Counted from the first letter of the stretch, positions 52,509 through 61,240 are shown. The stretch: DNA of 64,000 bases from Haladaptatus pallidirubidus (GCF_020700235.1 NZ_CP085301.1:3038001-3102000), one strand, 5' to 3'. Translations and numbers: made by a program. Notes: a model not told the origin generated them from the letters alone.

Positions 52509-53312
52509 TCAGTCTGCATCCGCCGGGTCAACCACTTCCCCGGCCTCCACATCCACACCGACCTGCTCGCACAAATCCGACATCGGACAAGCTTCGGGGC
52601 CATCCAGACACGCGGGCTTTCTAGCGGCGCAGTACTCCCGCCCGAACTGAATGCTCGCCGTGTGTCCGAAGCCGCATTTTTCCGCCGGAACGTCGCGCTC
52701 CAACACTTCCCGCACCTCCTCGTGGTTGGCGTCGGTGCGCGCGATGCCGAGTCGCCGATAGATTCGATGGACGTGCGTATCGACCGGAAAGACGCCCGCC
52801 CGTCCGCCGGAAAACAGCAGGACGCAGTCCGCGGTTTTCGGCCCGACGCCGTTCATATCGAGGAGGGTACTCCGAACCTCGCTCGATTCCTCTTCGGTGA
52901 CGAATCGGTCGAAATCAGTCGCACTGCCGTACTCCGCGAGGACGTGCTCGCCCGCTTCGATGAGCACGTCGGCTTTCTGGTTGTAGAGACCTGCCGAGCG
53001 AATCGTGTCCGCGAGTTCGGCGTGGTCTGCGCGGGCGAGGCTTTCGGCGAAGTCGTCCCCGGCGTATCGCTCCATCAGGTCGTCGTAGGCCGGTTGGCTG
53101 GCCACGTCGCTGGTGTTCTGGCTCAATACGGTTCGGACGAGGCAGGTGAAGGCGTCCTGCCCGCCGTAGGTTTTCTGCCAGTACAGTTTGCCGAGGCGGT
53201 TGATGACCTCCTCGGTGCGGGTTTCCGCGTCTTTCGGTTCGAATTTGGTGGCAATACCACCGCCCTCCGCTCCCCCGCTGATGTTCTCCGCGGGTTCCGG
53301 GTCGTCGCTCAT
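52509..53312 (-). CDS. nth: endonuclease III-type DNA glycosylase
   Basis: 267 residues. Helix-hairpin-helix with catalytic Lys in NGVGPKTADCVLL and Asp in FPVDTHVHRIYRRLG; C-terminal iron-sulfur cysteines. The spacing here is C-x6-C-x6-C-x5-C, whereas the classical Nth motif is C-x6-C-x2-C-x5-C. An acidic N-terminal tail of about 35 residues and an acidic C-terminal tail frame the domain. Base excision repair of oxidised pyrimidines. Confidence 0.9.
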   Translation of the reverse strand: MSDDPEPAENISGGAEGGGIATKFEPKDAETRTEEVINRLGKLYWQKTYGGQDAFTCLVRTVLSQNTSDVASQPAYDDLMERYAGDDFAESLARADHAELADTIRSAGLYNQKADVLIEAGEHVLAEYGSATDFDRFVTEEESSEVRSTLLDMNGVGPKTADCVLLFSGGRAGVFPVDTHVHRIYRRLGIARTDANHEEVREVLERDVPAEKCGFGHTASIQFGREYCAARKPACLDGPEACPMSDLCEQVGVDVEAGEVVDPADAD

Positions 53313-53404
53313 GCGGGGAAATTAGGACGGAGTTTTCAATTAGGTTCCGGCGAGCGCGATTTCCAATTCTGCTGTCGGCGCGCGGGAGTGAGCGTAGTGA
53401 ACGA

Positions 53405-53512
53405 CTCGCGTGAGGGACGAGCGAGAGCACGGAAGAGGTCTCCTCTTCCGGAGTGAGCGAAGAGGCTGGGGAGGACGCGGTGCGGTCTCATTGGAGTCGG
53501 CTACTGCTCGTG
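53405..53512 (-). repeat. dispersed repeat copy B with 9-bp AGA-loop hairpin
   Basis: Read on the reverse strand: GCCGACTCCAATGAGACCGC, CGTCCTCCCCAGCCTCTTCG, GCTCACTC, then the hairpin CGGAAGAGG-AGA-CCTCTTCCG (53431-53451), then GCTCTCGCTCGTCCCTCACG. Shares blocks and the AGA loop with the copy at 46278-46404, while both arms of the stem differ in a compensated way. Noncoding. Confidence 0.6.
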
Positions 53513-53551
53513 GGAATAAAGATCGATGATTCGAGTGCCTGCACTGCCCTT

Positions 53552-53968
53552 TCACGACTCAACCCGGACAGTCACCGTAACGTCTGCACCTTCCGCCAAC
53601 GCCGAGACGAGTTCCCTGCCGAACCCCTCGGCGGCGAACTCACACCCGACGACGAACGTCCGTTCATCGACGTAGTCGCTGGTTCGCCCGACTATACTCC
53701 GGTCGCTGCCGAGTTCGAGGTCGGGATGTCCGTGCCCGGAAACGGTTTCTTCGTGGCCGTCGGCCTCGATGATCGTCGTAATCGTGGCGTCGGTATCTCG
53801 GCAGGCCTCGACAAATTCGGGGTCGAAATCGGCGGGAGCGCGGTCGGCCTCAACGGCGAGAATGCAGTCTCCGGCGGGCGTGAGAAAATCGTCCGTCGTG
53901 ACCTCGAAGGTACTCGCGTGTTCGGCGGTCACGTTCTCGTGCCCGCGTGCGTGAATCACTTCTTTCAT
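53552..53968 (-). CDS. DUF371 family archaeal protein
   Basis: 138 residues from MKEVIHARGHENVTAEHASTFE. Conserved family start (HxRGHENVxAxHxTTxE-like), then EADRAPADFDPEFVEACR and the C-terminal KSAxDL-like region here read as RELVSALAEGADVTVTV. DUF371 is nearly confined to archaea; function unknown. Preceded 32 nt upstream on the same strand by a 51-aa zinc-finger ORF, probably co-transcribed. Confidence 0.85.
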   Translation of the reverse strand: MKEVIHARGHENVTAEHASTFEVTTDDFLTPAGDCILAVEADRAPADFDPEFVEACRDTDATITTIIEADGHEETVSGHGHPDLELGSDRSIVGRTSDYVDERTFVVGCEFAAEGFGRELVSALAEGADVTVTVRVES

Positions 53969-54000
53969 GCAGTCCGCTTTCAGCGGGGACTACTTCAGGG

Positions 54001-54156
54001 TCATCCTTTTGTAATGGTGATCGTCACTGCGCCACAATCACATTCGTAGGCGTGGCGCGTTCCTGCGTCCGTCTCCATCGTGAGCATCAACTGCTGCTCG
54101 GCGAGGTCGCGGTCACACCCGGCCGCTTCGCACGCACATCGCAGGGTTTCAATCAT
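54001..54156 (-). CDS. 51-aa zinc-finger small protein upstream of DUF371
   Basis: Starts MIETLRCACEAAGC and ends YECDCGAVTITITKG. Five cysteines: Cys7, Cys9, Cys14 (C-x-C-x4-C) and Cys39, Cys41 (C-x-C), a plausible single zinc site. ATG 54156 lies about 30 nt after GATTTAACG, so a leaderless transcript is likely. Third-position G/C use is typical of real genes. The C-terminal Y-E-C-x-C-G beta-strand pattern resembles other haloarchaeal zinc-finger micro-proteins. Function unknown. Confidence 0.65.
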   Translation of the reverse strand: MIETLRCACEAAGCDRDLAEQQLMLTMETDAGTRHAYECDCGAVTITITKG

Positions 54157-54570
54157 ACACCATCCTTGGCGTGCTACCCACGTTAAATCGACCCGTGTCC
54201 GGAGTGAAAGTGAAAGTGTAGGGGAGAAGCCGTCCGTCCTTGGTTTTCGACAACTACTGCGCTGGATTTTCTCGGTGGATGATGATAATCACTTGCGTAC
54301 GCTACCCGTTATTTATATACCCCTGTTTCGACGTGTGTCAACCGTTTCCACGGGTTTTGGGGCGCGTGCTAGGCGTTTACACATATTTTGAGGGCACAAC
54401 CTTTAAATATCTATACCGAATATCTGGTAGTACCTGAACGCTTCCGGCGTCACGGTAGCACCGCGCGTCAACCAATGATACGGGAATATTGTACTCGGCT
54501 GGTTGGTTATCAAAGCACAGTAGCGACGCTCTCGTGCACCGGAGCGGAAGGAACCGAGGTTTAACTAAGA
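54157..54570. other. intergenic region with promoter of the coiled-coil gene
   Basis: 414 bp. ACCTTTAAATATC (54406-54418) is a good BRE/TATA, predicting a start near 54438 and an RNA leader of about 130 nt before ATG 54571. The leader contains short complementary segments but no clear coding ORF. The rest (54190-54400) is unexplained. Confidence 0.4.
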
Positions 54571-55434
54571 ATGGTAAGCGTAACAGAAGAGGATCTTCAG
54601 AACAAGTCGAAAGGTGAACTCATTAAACTCGCAGGACAGCTCCGGGACCGACGGAACGAGCTGAATCAGAAGGCGAGCAAACGCGCGTCTAAGCGTGACG
54701 ACCTTAACGCAAAGACGCGAGAGAAGGTGGACGAAGCGCAGGAACACCGCGAAAAGCGCGACGAACTGAACGAGCAGGTTCAGGAACACAAAAAACTGCG
54801 CAACGAACTCAACGCGGAAGCGAACAAGCTGTTCGAGCAGGTCGAAGACCGCAAGTCCGACCTCGAACTCGACGAGGGCAAAGACCTCGAACAGCTCAAG
54901 AAGGAAATCGAAGAACTCGAGTTCAAACAGCAGACCGAAGTGCTGTCCACCGAGGACGAGCGCGAACTCATCGAGAAAATCGAGGCCAAACGCGACGAGT
55001 ACCAGAGCCGCAAGGGAAAGCTCGAACAGAGCGACGACCTTGAGGAACTGGTCGAAGAGGCGGAGGAAGTTCGCGCCGAAGCGAGCACCCACCACGAGAA
55101 GGTGACGGAACTCGCGGACAGCGCTCAGCAGCACCACAATAAGATGATCGAGGCCTACCGAGAGGCCGACGACATCCGCGACGATGCCGACGAGATGCAC
55201 GAAAGCTTCGTGGAGGCCCAAGAGGCCGCCGACCAGCACCACGAGGACTTCGTCCGCGTCCAGAAGCGTCTGCGCGAACTCGACAAGAAAGAAGAAAAGG
55301 AGCGCAAGTCCGAGAAGGCCAAGGAGCGAGAAGAAGCCAAGGCCGAGGCCGAGGAAATCTACCAGCAGTTCAAGGAAGGCGAAACCCTCGACACCGAGGA
55401 CTTGATGAAGCTCCAGAAGACGGGTCTGCTCTAA
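54571..55434 (+). CDS. archaeal coiled-coil protein (COG1340-like)
   Basis: 287 residues, almost entirely heptad-patterned and extremely rich in Glu, Lys, Asp, Arg and Gln (LIKLAGQLRDRRNELNQKASKRA..., LRELDKKEEKERKSEKAKERE). No signal or membrane segment. It matches the broadly conserved archaeal coiled-coil family, sometimes mislabelled as phosphoserine phosphatase. A structural or scaffolding role is likely. Ends EDLMKLQKTGLL, the conserved C-terminal segment of the family. Confidence 0.85.
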   Translation: MVSVTEEDLQNKSKGELIKLAGQLRDRRNELNQKASKRASKRDDLNAKTREKVDEAQEHREKRDELNEQVQEHKKLRNELNAEANKLFEQVEDRKSDLELDEGKDLEQLKKEIEELEFKQQTEVLSTEDERELIEKIEAKRDEYQSRKGKLEQSDDLEELVEEAEEVRAEASTHHEKVTELADSAQQHHNKMIEAYREADDIRDDADEMHESFVEAQEAADQHHEDFVRVQKRLRELDKKEEKERKSEKAKEREEAKAEAEEIYQQFKEGETLDTEDLMKLQKTGLL

Positions 55435-55491
55435 GTTCTGCGGATTCTCTAACGGCGAACGTTTAACGCGGTCGAACACGCATTTTCTCGA

Positions 55492-56502
55492 ATGGCAAAC
55501 AACTCACAGGGGCGACGCCGTCTTGTCGTCTTCGTCGGGATAGTGCTAACGCTGGCGGTCGCGTGGTTGCTGTTTTACGCCGTCCCGGACTCGCTCGTCG
55601 AACTGTTCGGCATCCTGCTCGTGGTCGTCACCGGCGTCCTCGGCGCGCGATTCGTGGGACGACTCGCGGCGCACCGATTTCCGGACTACGACGTAGCGGA
55701 AGTCGCCGTCTCCGGGCCAATCAGTCGGGACGGTCGCGGCGGCGTTCCGTCGAGAAGCGGAACGCCTGCGGACGCCATCGTGGAGCAAATCGAGAAGGCT
55801 GACGAAGATTCGAACGCACAAGCGCTCCTGCTTCGACTGAACACGCCGGGTGGCGAAGTTGTCCCGAGTGAGGACATTCGCCTCGCGGCGGAACGCTTCG
55901 AAGGGCCGACAGTCGCCTACGCGACGGACGTGTGTGCGAGCGGCGGCTACTGGATTGCCAGCGGCTGCGACGAGATGTTCGCCCGCGACGCAAGCCTCGT
56001 CGGGAGTATCGGTGTCATCGGGTCGCGGGTGAACGCCGCGGATCTGGCGGACAGACTCGGTCTCTCCTACGAGCGATTCGCGGCGGGCAAATACAAGGAC
56101 GCGGGCGTCTCGCTGAAGGAAATCGGCGAGGACGAACGCGAATATCTTCAGGGTCTCATCGACGGCCTGTACGACGATTTCGTCCGGCGCGTAACCGCCG
56201 GGAGAGATTTGGACGCCGAAACGGTGCGCGAGACGGAGGCTCGCGTGTACCTCGGCGACGAAGCCCACGACCTCGGCCTCGTTGACGAACTCGGCACGCG
56301 CGAAGATGTGGAGGAGCGAATCGCGGAACGGTTGGGCGTTCCCGAAGTTTCGGTACAGGAATTCGAACCGCGCCAACCACTGCGCGAGCGACTGAACGTC
56401 GGCGCGCAGAGCGTGGCCTACTCGTTCGGTGCCGGTGTGGCGAGCGTGTTGGGTGGAGACGAGAGCAAGCGGGTGGAGGGCTTCGAATTTCGCGTTCGAT
56501 AG
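55492..56502 (+). CDS. sppA: SppA-type S49 peptidase
   Basis: 336 residues. N-terminal membrane segments (about 13-30 and 37-52), then the S49 domain with VAVSGPISRDGRGG, LLLRLNTPGGEVVPSEDI, catalytic Ser in YATDVCASGGYWIASGCDEMFA (about residue 146) and catalytic Lys in ERFAAGKYKDAGVSLKE. Membrane-anchored signal-peptide peptidase, single-domain archaeal form. Follows the coiled-coil gene by 57 nt. Confidence 0.9.
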   Translation: MANNSQGRRRLVVFVGIVLTLAVAWLLFYAVPDSLVELFGILLVVVTGVLGARFVGRLAAHRFPDYDVAEVAVSGPISRDGRGGVPSRSGTPADAIVEQIEKADEDSNAQALLLRLNTPGGEVVPSEDIRLAAERFEGPTVAYATDVCASGGYWIASGCDEMFARDASLVGSIGVIGSRVNAADLADRLGLSYERFAAGKYKDAGVSLKEIGEDEREYLQGLIDGLYDDFVRRVTAGRDLDAETVRETEARVYLGDEAHDLGLVDELGTREDVEERIAERLGVPEVSVQEFEPRQPLRERLNVGAQSVAYSFGAGVASVLGGDESKRVEGFEFRVR

Positions 56503-56586
56503 GGACGACTGTGATGATTTAGAGAGACTATTTACGTGATTGGGTTTGGTCGTGTGGCGACTACTGTCCATTTCGTTTCGGTCGCG

Positions 56587-56816
56587 ACTACTGATGCCAA
56601 CTCCAATGAAACCGTCTCCGCAACCGCAGGGCGGGCAGGCCACGGCCTGCCCGCCCAATTCAAATTTGATGAACCGTTTTCGTCAGCAATTTGTCCTACC
56701 GAAACCGATGGCAAGACCGACTAGTCACTTGGCGGGCGAGTGTGTCGCACTCGCCCGTCTGCAGTTGCGGAGGCAGTGGAGGTTGCGGAGACGGTTTCAT
56801 TGGAGTCGGCAGTAGC
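56587..56816. mobile_element. MITE-like element with 26-bp perfect terminal inverted repeats
   Basis: Arms 56600-56625 and 56781-56806 are perfectly complementary over 26 bp and partly extended outward (ctactg / cagtag). Inside lie a 13-bp palindrome with a 2-nt loop (56629-56641 / 56644-56656) and a 10-bp hairpin (56733-56742 / 56748-56757). The right arm carries an extra duplicated CTCCGCAAC-type unit. The arm core CGACTCCAATGAAACCG-like sequence is shared with dispersed repeats at 46278, 53405 and 63719. No transposase gene; no coding bias. Confidence 0.5.
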
Positions 56817-56975
56817 TAGCGAGATACTTCCTGAAAATCCCGTAATCACTGCTGTCTCAGAACGAACCTCGACAATCGAAAGCAGAACCCGAGAGCGGCG
56901 AACACCACGAAAACGACACCCCACAGAGAATCCATCAACCCCGTCCTTTTACCTCACTACCGACTACCGTGTTCC

Positions 56976-58064
56976 ATGGCCACAGAATCCGGAACCCACG
57001 CCTATCGGAACGAACACGGCGACGAGTTCGGACGAACCTACTTCCGCCAACTCGGCGACTTCGCGGTGTCGAGCATCGGTATGGGAACGTACCTCGGCGA
57101 CCCGACCGACGAGGTTGACGAGGCGTATCACAACGCGATTACGACGGCGCTGTCGGGCGGCATCAACGTGCTCGACACCGCCATCAACTACCGCTGTCAG
57201 CGAAGCGAACGCGTGGTCGGGCAGGCCATCGCCGACAGCAACGTTGACCGCGAATCGGTGTTCGTCGCGACGAAGGGTGGGTTCGTACCGTTCGACGGCG
57301 ACCGACCGGACAATCCGGGCGCGTTCGTCACAGAGGAGTACGTCGATTCCGGACTCATCAAGCGGAACGACCTCGTTCGCGGCAGTCACTGTATTGCTCC
57401 CGAATACATCGACGACCAACTGAATCGGTCGCTCGACAATCTAGGGGTGGACACCATCGACTGCTACTACGTCCACAATCCGGAGACGCAACTGCTCGAA
57501 AAATCCGAGGAGGAACTGTACGACCAACTCGAAGCCACGTTCACTCGACTCGAAGAGCGCGCCGACGAGGGCGACATTCGCCACTACGGCATCGCGACGT
57601 GGACCGGTCTGCGGGTTCCGCGGGGACGCGACGACTACCTCTCGCTTCGGGAGGTCGTCTCCCGCGCACGAAACGCGGCGAAAGCGGCCGAAAACACGAC
57701 GACGCATTTCCGGGTCGTGCAACTCCCCTTCAACGTCGTTATGGCCGACGCGTTCACCGTCGAATCCCAAGACGGGCCGGAGGGTGACCAGAGCGCGCTC
57801 TGGTTCGCCCACGAAGCGGGATTGAACGTGATGACCAGCGCGAGCATCGCCCAGGGAGACCTTGCCGAGGAACTACCGGACGACGTGGCAGAGCGCCTGA
57901 ACGGCGACACGACCGCCCAACAGGCGATCAACTTCGCTCGGAGTGCACCCGGCGTAACCTGTTCGCTCGTCGGTGCGAGCGACGCGGCTCACGTCGAGGA
58001 GAATCTGGATGCCGGTCGCTTCGACCCGTTGGGTGCAAACGCCTTCGACGCAGTCTTTGAATGA
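56976..58064 (+). CDS. aldo/keto reductase family protein
   Basis: 362 residues from MATESGTHAYRNEHGDEFG. Catalytic tetrad candidates: Asp in VLDTAINYRC, Tyr within the same segment, Lys in FVATKGGFVPF and His in DCYYVHNPETQ. The NAD(P)-binding end reads FARSAPGVTCSLVGASDAAHVEENL. Longer than typical aldo/keto reductases, with insertions around residues 95-125. Substrate unknown. Confidence 0.87.
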   Translation: MATESGTHAYRNEHGDEFGRTYFRQLGDFAVSSIGMGTYLGDPTDEVDEAYHNAITTALSGGINVLDTAINYRCQRSERVVGQAIADSNVDRESVFVATKGGFVPFDGDRPDNPGAFVTEEYVDSGLIKRNDLVRGSHCIAPEYIDDQLNRSLDNLGVDTIDCYYVHNPETQLLEKSEEELYDQLEATFTRLEERADEGDIRHYGIATWTGLRVPRGRDDYLSLREVVSRARNAAKAAENTTTHFRVVQLPFNVVMADAFTVESQDGPEGDQSALWFAHEAGLNVMTSASIAQGDLAEELPDDVAERLNGDTTAQQAINFARSAPGVTCSLVGASDAAHVEENLDAGRFDPLGANAFDAVFE

Positions 58065-58100
58065 GTTGGAACTCGTTGGTCGCAGCAATAAAAGTCGATT

Positions 58101-58268
58101 TTAGATTACTTTCCACTGATTTTCACACTCCGGACACGACCGAACCGAGAAAATTTCGTCAGGGTCGTTTTGCGTTGTGAGTGATTTCCGGCATGTGGAG
58201 CACGACAACCGCCCGTATGTGTCTTTCTCGACTTTCCCCTTTCGTAGACCACTTCGGACTGATTGCAT
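58101..58268 (-). CDS. HVO_0758-family zinc-finger micro-protein
   Basis: 55 residues from MQSVRSGLRKGKVEKDTYGRL. Two CxxC knuckles, CSTCRK and CPECEN, separated by the conserved NDPDEIFSVR. This closely matches the small haloarchaeal zinc-finger protein family typified by Haloferax HVO_0758. ATG 58268 is chosen because a TATA-like CTATTTACC lies about 29 nt upstream; ATG 58283 is an alternative. Role unknown, presumed regulatory or protein-binding. Confidence 0.82.
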   Translation of the reverse strand: MQSVRSGLRKGKVEKDTYGRLSCSTCRKSLTTQNDPDEIFSVRSCPECENQWKVI

Positions 58269-58423
58269 CAATCTATCATACATTGTTATGTGGTAAATAG
58301 GTATGGGCAGACAGGTCAAAATGAAGATAATAACTGTGATTTTGTTTTTTAGCCGTTTCACATGTTTTATACTGCGATCATTTCATCGTTAGAATTTTTA
58401 CACTTGATTGCCTGATTTCCGAC
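58269..58423. other. AT-rich divergent promoter region
   Basis: 155 bp, very A/T-rich between the zinc-finger gene and the deacetylase-like lipoprotein gene. It contains several TATA-like runs on both strands and no coding frame. Confidence 0.4.
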
Positions 58424-59779
58424 ATGGATGACAGCCTTCCTGAAATTCTCCAACGTCGATTTCTTCAATTTATTGGTGTAAGCACGACTGCGTTCCTCGC
58501 TGGTTGTTTTAATGATGCTTCCGGTGAGACGATGAATACATCATCAACGTCGGCAACGACCGACGGAGCCTCGGAAATGGCTGGCACGACAACGGCACAA
58601 ACAACGACTGCGGAACCGGAGCCGACCCTCCGCACGGAGTACAATAGCAGGAAACGGTACGGTTCGCCTGGAACGAGTTTCGATACGTTCGGAGACCCCG
58701 ACCTGTGGGAAGCACAAGAAGGCGAGAAAATGACCGACACGAAGATGAAACGAACCGGGTCACAGAGCCTCAAATTGACTGGTCAGGACGGCCATCACGT
58801 GATTCTCCAACGGCGACTGGACGAACCGATGGATTTCTCCAACCGCGACGTTTCGGCAATGATTCGAACAACCACACCGTCGAAAATCGGATTCTACATT
58901 TATTTGTACGATACGGATGGAAACCATGCCGTACTGGAACTCCGGAGCATTACCTACCGAACCCCGGATATTGGATGGTTTCGGACCTGTCCCGGTATAT
59001 TCGGAACCAGCGAAACCGGGCCGGATTTGGCGAACATCTCTCGGATTAAATTGCAAATAACCAATGCGACGAGTGACGACGTCGAGGCATGGGTGGACGA
59101 TCTTCGCTTCCATCCGAAACCGGATAAGGGATACATCATCCTCAGTTGGGACGACGGTAAACGAAGCTACTATCAACACGCCGCATCCGTCCACGACAAG
59201 TACGATTTGCCTGCCGTTTTGACACACCCACCGAAACCAGAAGCCGTTGAAAATAACGATTTTATGTCTCTTGATGAGTTACATGAGCGCCAGTCGAAAG
59301 GCGATGAAATCGTCGCACATGGAAGCGTTAAAAATGAGTTCGACGAAATTTCTGAGTCTAAATTGGAGGGTATTCTCCGACGAAACAAGCAGTGGCTTAT
59401 CGACCACGAGTTCGACGGCGCGAACTTCGTCGTCTACCCGGGAAATAGTTATGACGACACTGCACTCGATGTTATCCAAAAGTATCATTACATGGGTGGA
59501 ATGAACCAATCTGGTAACATCAACACAACCGGTGTTCACGGTTTCGACCCGCTTGTCCTTCCCCGGACGATTGGAGAGAACTTGGAAATTTCGAAGCAAG
59601 TCGTCGATAACGTCGAAAAATATCTGAATTGTGGCATCTTGAATTTCCACGATTTTGAAAACGACGACACGATGCCTGTTGCGGACTACAAAAAACTTCT
59701 CGCGTACATCGACAACACATCAGATATCGAGGTTATCACCTTCTCCGACCTCTGGCGAATGCGGCGCGCTAAACAGTAG
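58424..59779 (+). CDS. second Tat-type lipoprotein with polysaccharide deacetylase-like domain
   Basis: 451 residues. QRRFLQ twin-arginine and LAGC lipobox (Cys about 28), a Thr/Ser-rich linker, a beta-sandwich region (about 75-225) ending WVDDLRFHP, then a NodB-like domain with ILSWDDGKRSYYQHA and a single His in DEIVAHGSV. Same architecture as 35751-36977. The first metal motif is changed (WDDG for TFDD). Codon usage is more A/T-rich than neighbours (many AAT, ATT, AAA), suggesting recent acquisition. Probably cell-surface glycan-active. Confidence 0.75.
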   Translation: MDDSLPEILQRRFLQFIGVSTTAFLAGCFNDASGETMNTSSTSATTDGASEMAGTTTAQTTTAEPEPTLRTEYNSRKRYGSPGTSFDTFGDPDLWEAQEGEKMTDTKMKRTGSQSLKLTGQDGHHVILQRRLDEPMDFSNRDVSAMIRTTTPSKIGFYIYLYDTDGNHAVLELRSITYRTPDIGWFRTCPGIFGTSETGPDLANISRIKLQITNATSDDVEAWVDDLRFHPKPDKGYIILSWDDGKRSYYQHAASVHDKYDLPAVLTHPPKPEAVENNDFMSLDELHERQSKGDEIVAHGSVKNEFDEISESKLEGILRRNKQWLIDHEFDGANFVVYPGNSYDDTALDVIQKYHYMGGMNQSGNINTTGVHGFDPLVLPRTIGENLEISKQVVDNVEKYLNCGILNFHDFENDDTMPVADYKKLLAYIDNTSDIEVITFSDLWRMRRAKQ

Positions 59780-59887
59780 GCAGTCAGTTACGTTTGGTGG
59801 GTGAGAACTCTACCACATATTACAATTAGTGACGTTGCGGTTGCCCGTTTCGGAAGGTTTGACTGTCCCCTCTCGAAATCACTCTAC

Positions 59888-61063
59888 GTGTCCCGTGGCC
59901 GCCTCTTTGCGTCGCTTAGCTCGATGGTCTTTTTAGTCAATTTTGCACGAGTGGTGTTCGCTCCCCTTCTCGAACCGCTCAAGGATGCGTTCACCGTCGG
60001 CGACGCCACCGTCGGACTCATCGCTACGCTGGTTTGGCTCGGAAGTGCCCTCCCGCGAATCCCGACGGGTTACTTGCTCACCCGCGTTCCGCGACACTAC
60101 GTCGTGCTCGGTACCGGTGTTCTGTTGACCGGGTCTGCGGCGTTCACCGCAGTCGCCGATTCGATTCCGATGCTCGGCGCGGGTGCGTTCTTGATGGGCG
60201 TTTCCAGCGGTGCGTACTTCATCGCCGCAAATCCCCTCGTGAGCGAACTGTATCCCGAGCGCGTCGGACGAGCAATCGGCATCCACGGTACTGCGAGTCA
60301 ACTCGCGGCGGTTGCCGCGCCGCTGTTCGTCGGGGCCATGTTGGCCCCGATTGGCTGGCGAGGCGTCGTCGGATTCGTCGGTGTGATGGCGGCAGTCACG
60401 ACGGCCGTCTTTTTCGTCATCGCGCGCCGAACCGCCCTTCCCGATGCGGGGTCGGCAGACCGCGACCTGTGGGCGGCGTTCCGCCGTCAATGGCCCATCA
60501 TCCTCAGCGGAGTCGCCATCATCGGCGCGACGGGATTCGTCTGGAACGGCCTGTTCAACTTTTATCCGACGTATCTGCAGGCCAAAGGTCTCGAACCGAG
60601 CACGGCGCGGACCATGCTTACCGTCGTCTTCGCGGCGGGCGTCCCGGCGTTCTGGCTCACGGGACGACTCGCGGACCGACTGCCGCACGTTCCGCTCATG
60701 CTCAGCATCCTCGGCGCATTCGCCGCCTGCCTGTTGGCGATGACCGCGGTGCAGAGTCTCGCCGCAATCGTCGTCGTAACCATCGTCCTCGGATACGTCA
60801 TTCACTGCCTCTTTCCGGCGCTCGACACCTACATGTTGGATTCACTTCCGGACGAAAACCGTGCCAGCGCCTACGCACTGTACAGCGGAATCATGATGGT
60901 CGTGCAGGCGTCGGGGAGTTCGGTCGTCGGGGCACTCCGAGATGCAGGCTTCGCGTTCAACGACGTGTTCCGTGCGTTTTCGGTCGCCTTGTTCGTCATC
61001 TTTGCCGTCCTCCTCGTTCTTCACCGGTCGAACCGACTGCCGACCGGGGCGGTGACGAGTTAG
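59888..61063 (+). CDS. MFS transporter
   Basis: 391 residues from GTG 59888 (SRGRLFASLSSMVFLVNFARVVFAPLLEPL). Twelve hydrophobic helices, with motif-A-like sequence LTGRLADRLPHVPL between helices 8 and 9 and ATLVWLGSALPRIPTGYLLTRVPR between 2 and 3. Drug or metabolite exporter-like; substrate unknown. An in-frame GTG at 59801 would add 29 residues without family support. Its stop overlaps a broken gene on the other strand. Confidence 0.82.
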   Translation: MSRGRLFASLSSMVFLVNFARVVFAPLLEPLKDAFTVGDATVGLIATLVWLGSALPRIPTGYLLTRVPRHYVVLGTGVLLTGSAAFTAVADSIPMLGAGAFLMGVSSGAYFIAANPLVSELYPERVGRAIGIHGTASQLAAVAAPLFVGAMLAPIGWRGVVGFVGVMAAVTTAVFFVIARRTALPDAGSADRDLWAAFRRQWPIILSGVAIIGATGFVWNGLFNFYPTYLQAKGLEPSTARTMLTVVFAAGVPAFWLTGRLADRLPHVPLMLSILGAFAACLLAMTAVQSLAAIVVVTIVLGYVIHCLFPALDTYMLDSLPDENRASAYALYSGIMMVVQASGSSVVGALRDAGFAFNDVFRAFSVALFVIFAVLLVLHRSNRLPTGAVTS

Positions 61064-61240
61064 TCCGACACCGTTCGACAGACCTGTATCGTGGTCGGAA
61101 TCAGCGTTTCGTCCGGATCGAGTCCGATGGCCGCGCCGCGAGTGCCGTCCCGTCCGACCACGTTGATGCCCTGCCCGTCTTCGACGAGGTTTTCGAGGAC
61201 GAGGTCGTGGACGATTTCTGTCGCTCGCTGCCGACTTCAC
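61060..61240 (-). pseudogene. small coding remnant, frame broken near its start
   Basis: The reverse strand reads ATEIVHDLVLENLVEDGQG, then INVVGRDGTRGAAIGLDPDE and TLIPTTIQVCRTVSD, 58 codons ending TAA at 61060-61062, with strong third-position G/C bias. The frame is open only back to TGA at 61237-61239 and has no usable start codon. ATG 61252 or GTG 61240 in the neighbouring frame (MKKGVKSAASD) would supply one if a single base were skipped. Small haloarchaeal gene with a frameshift, or an assembly error. Function unknown. Confidence 0.45.
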
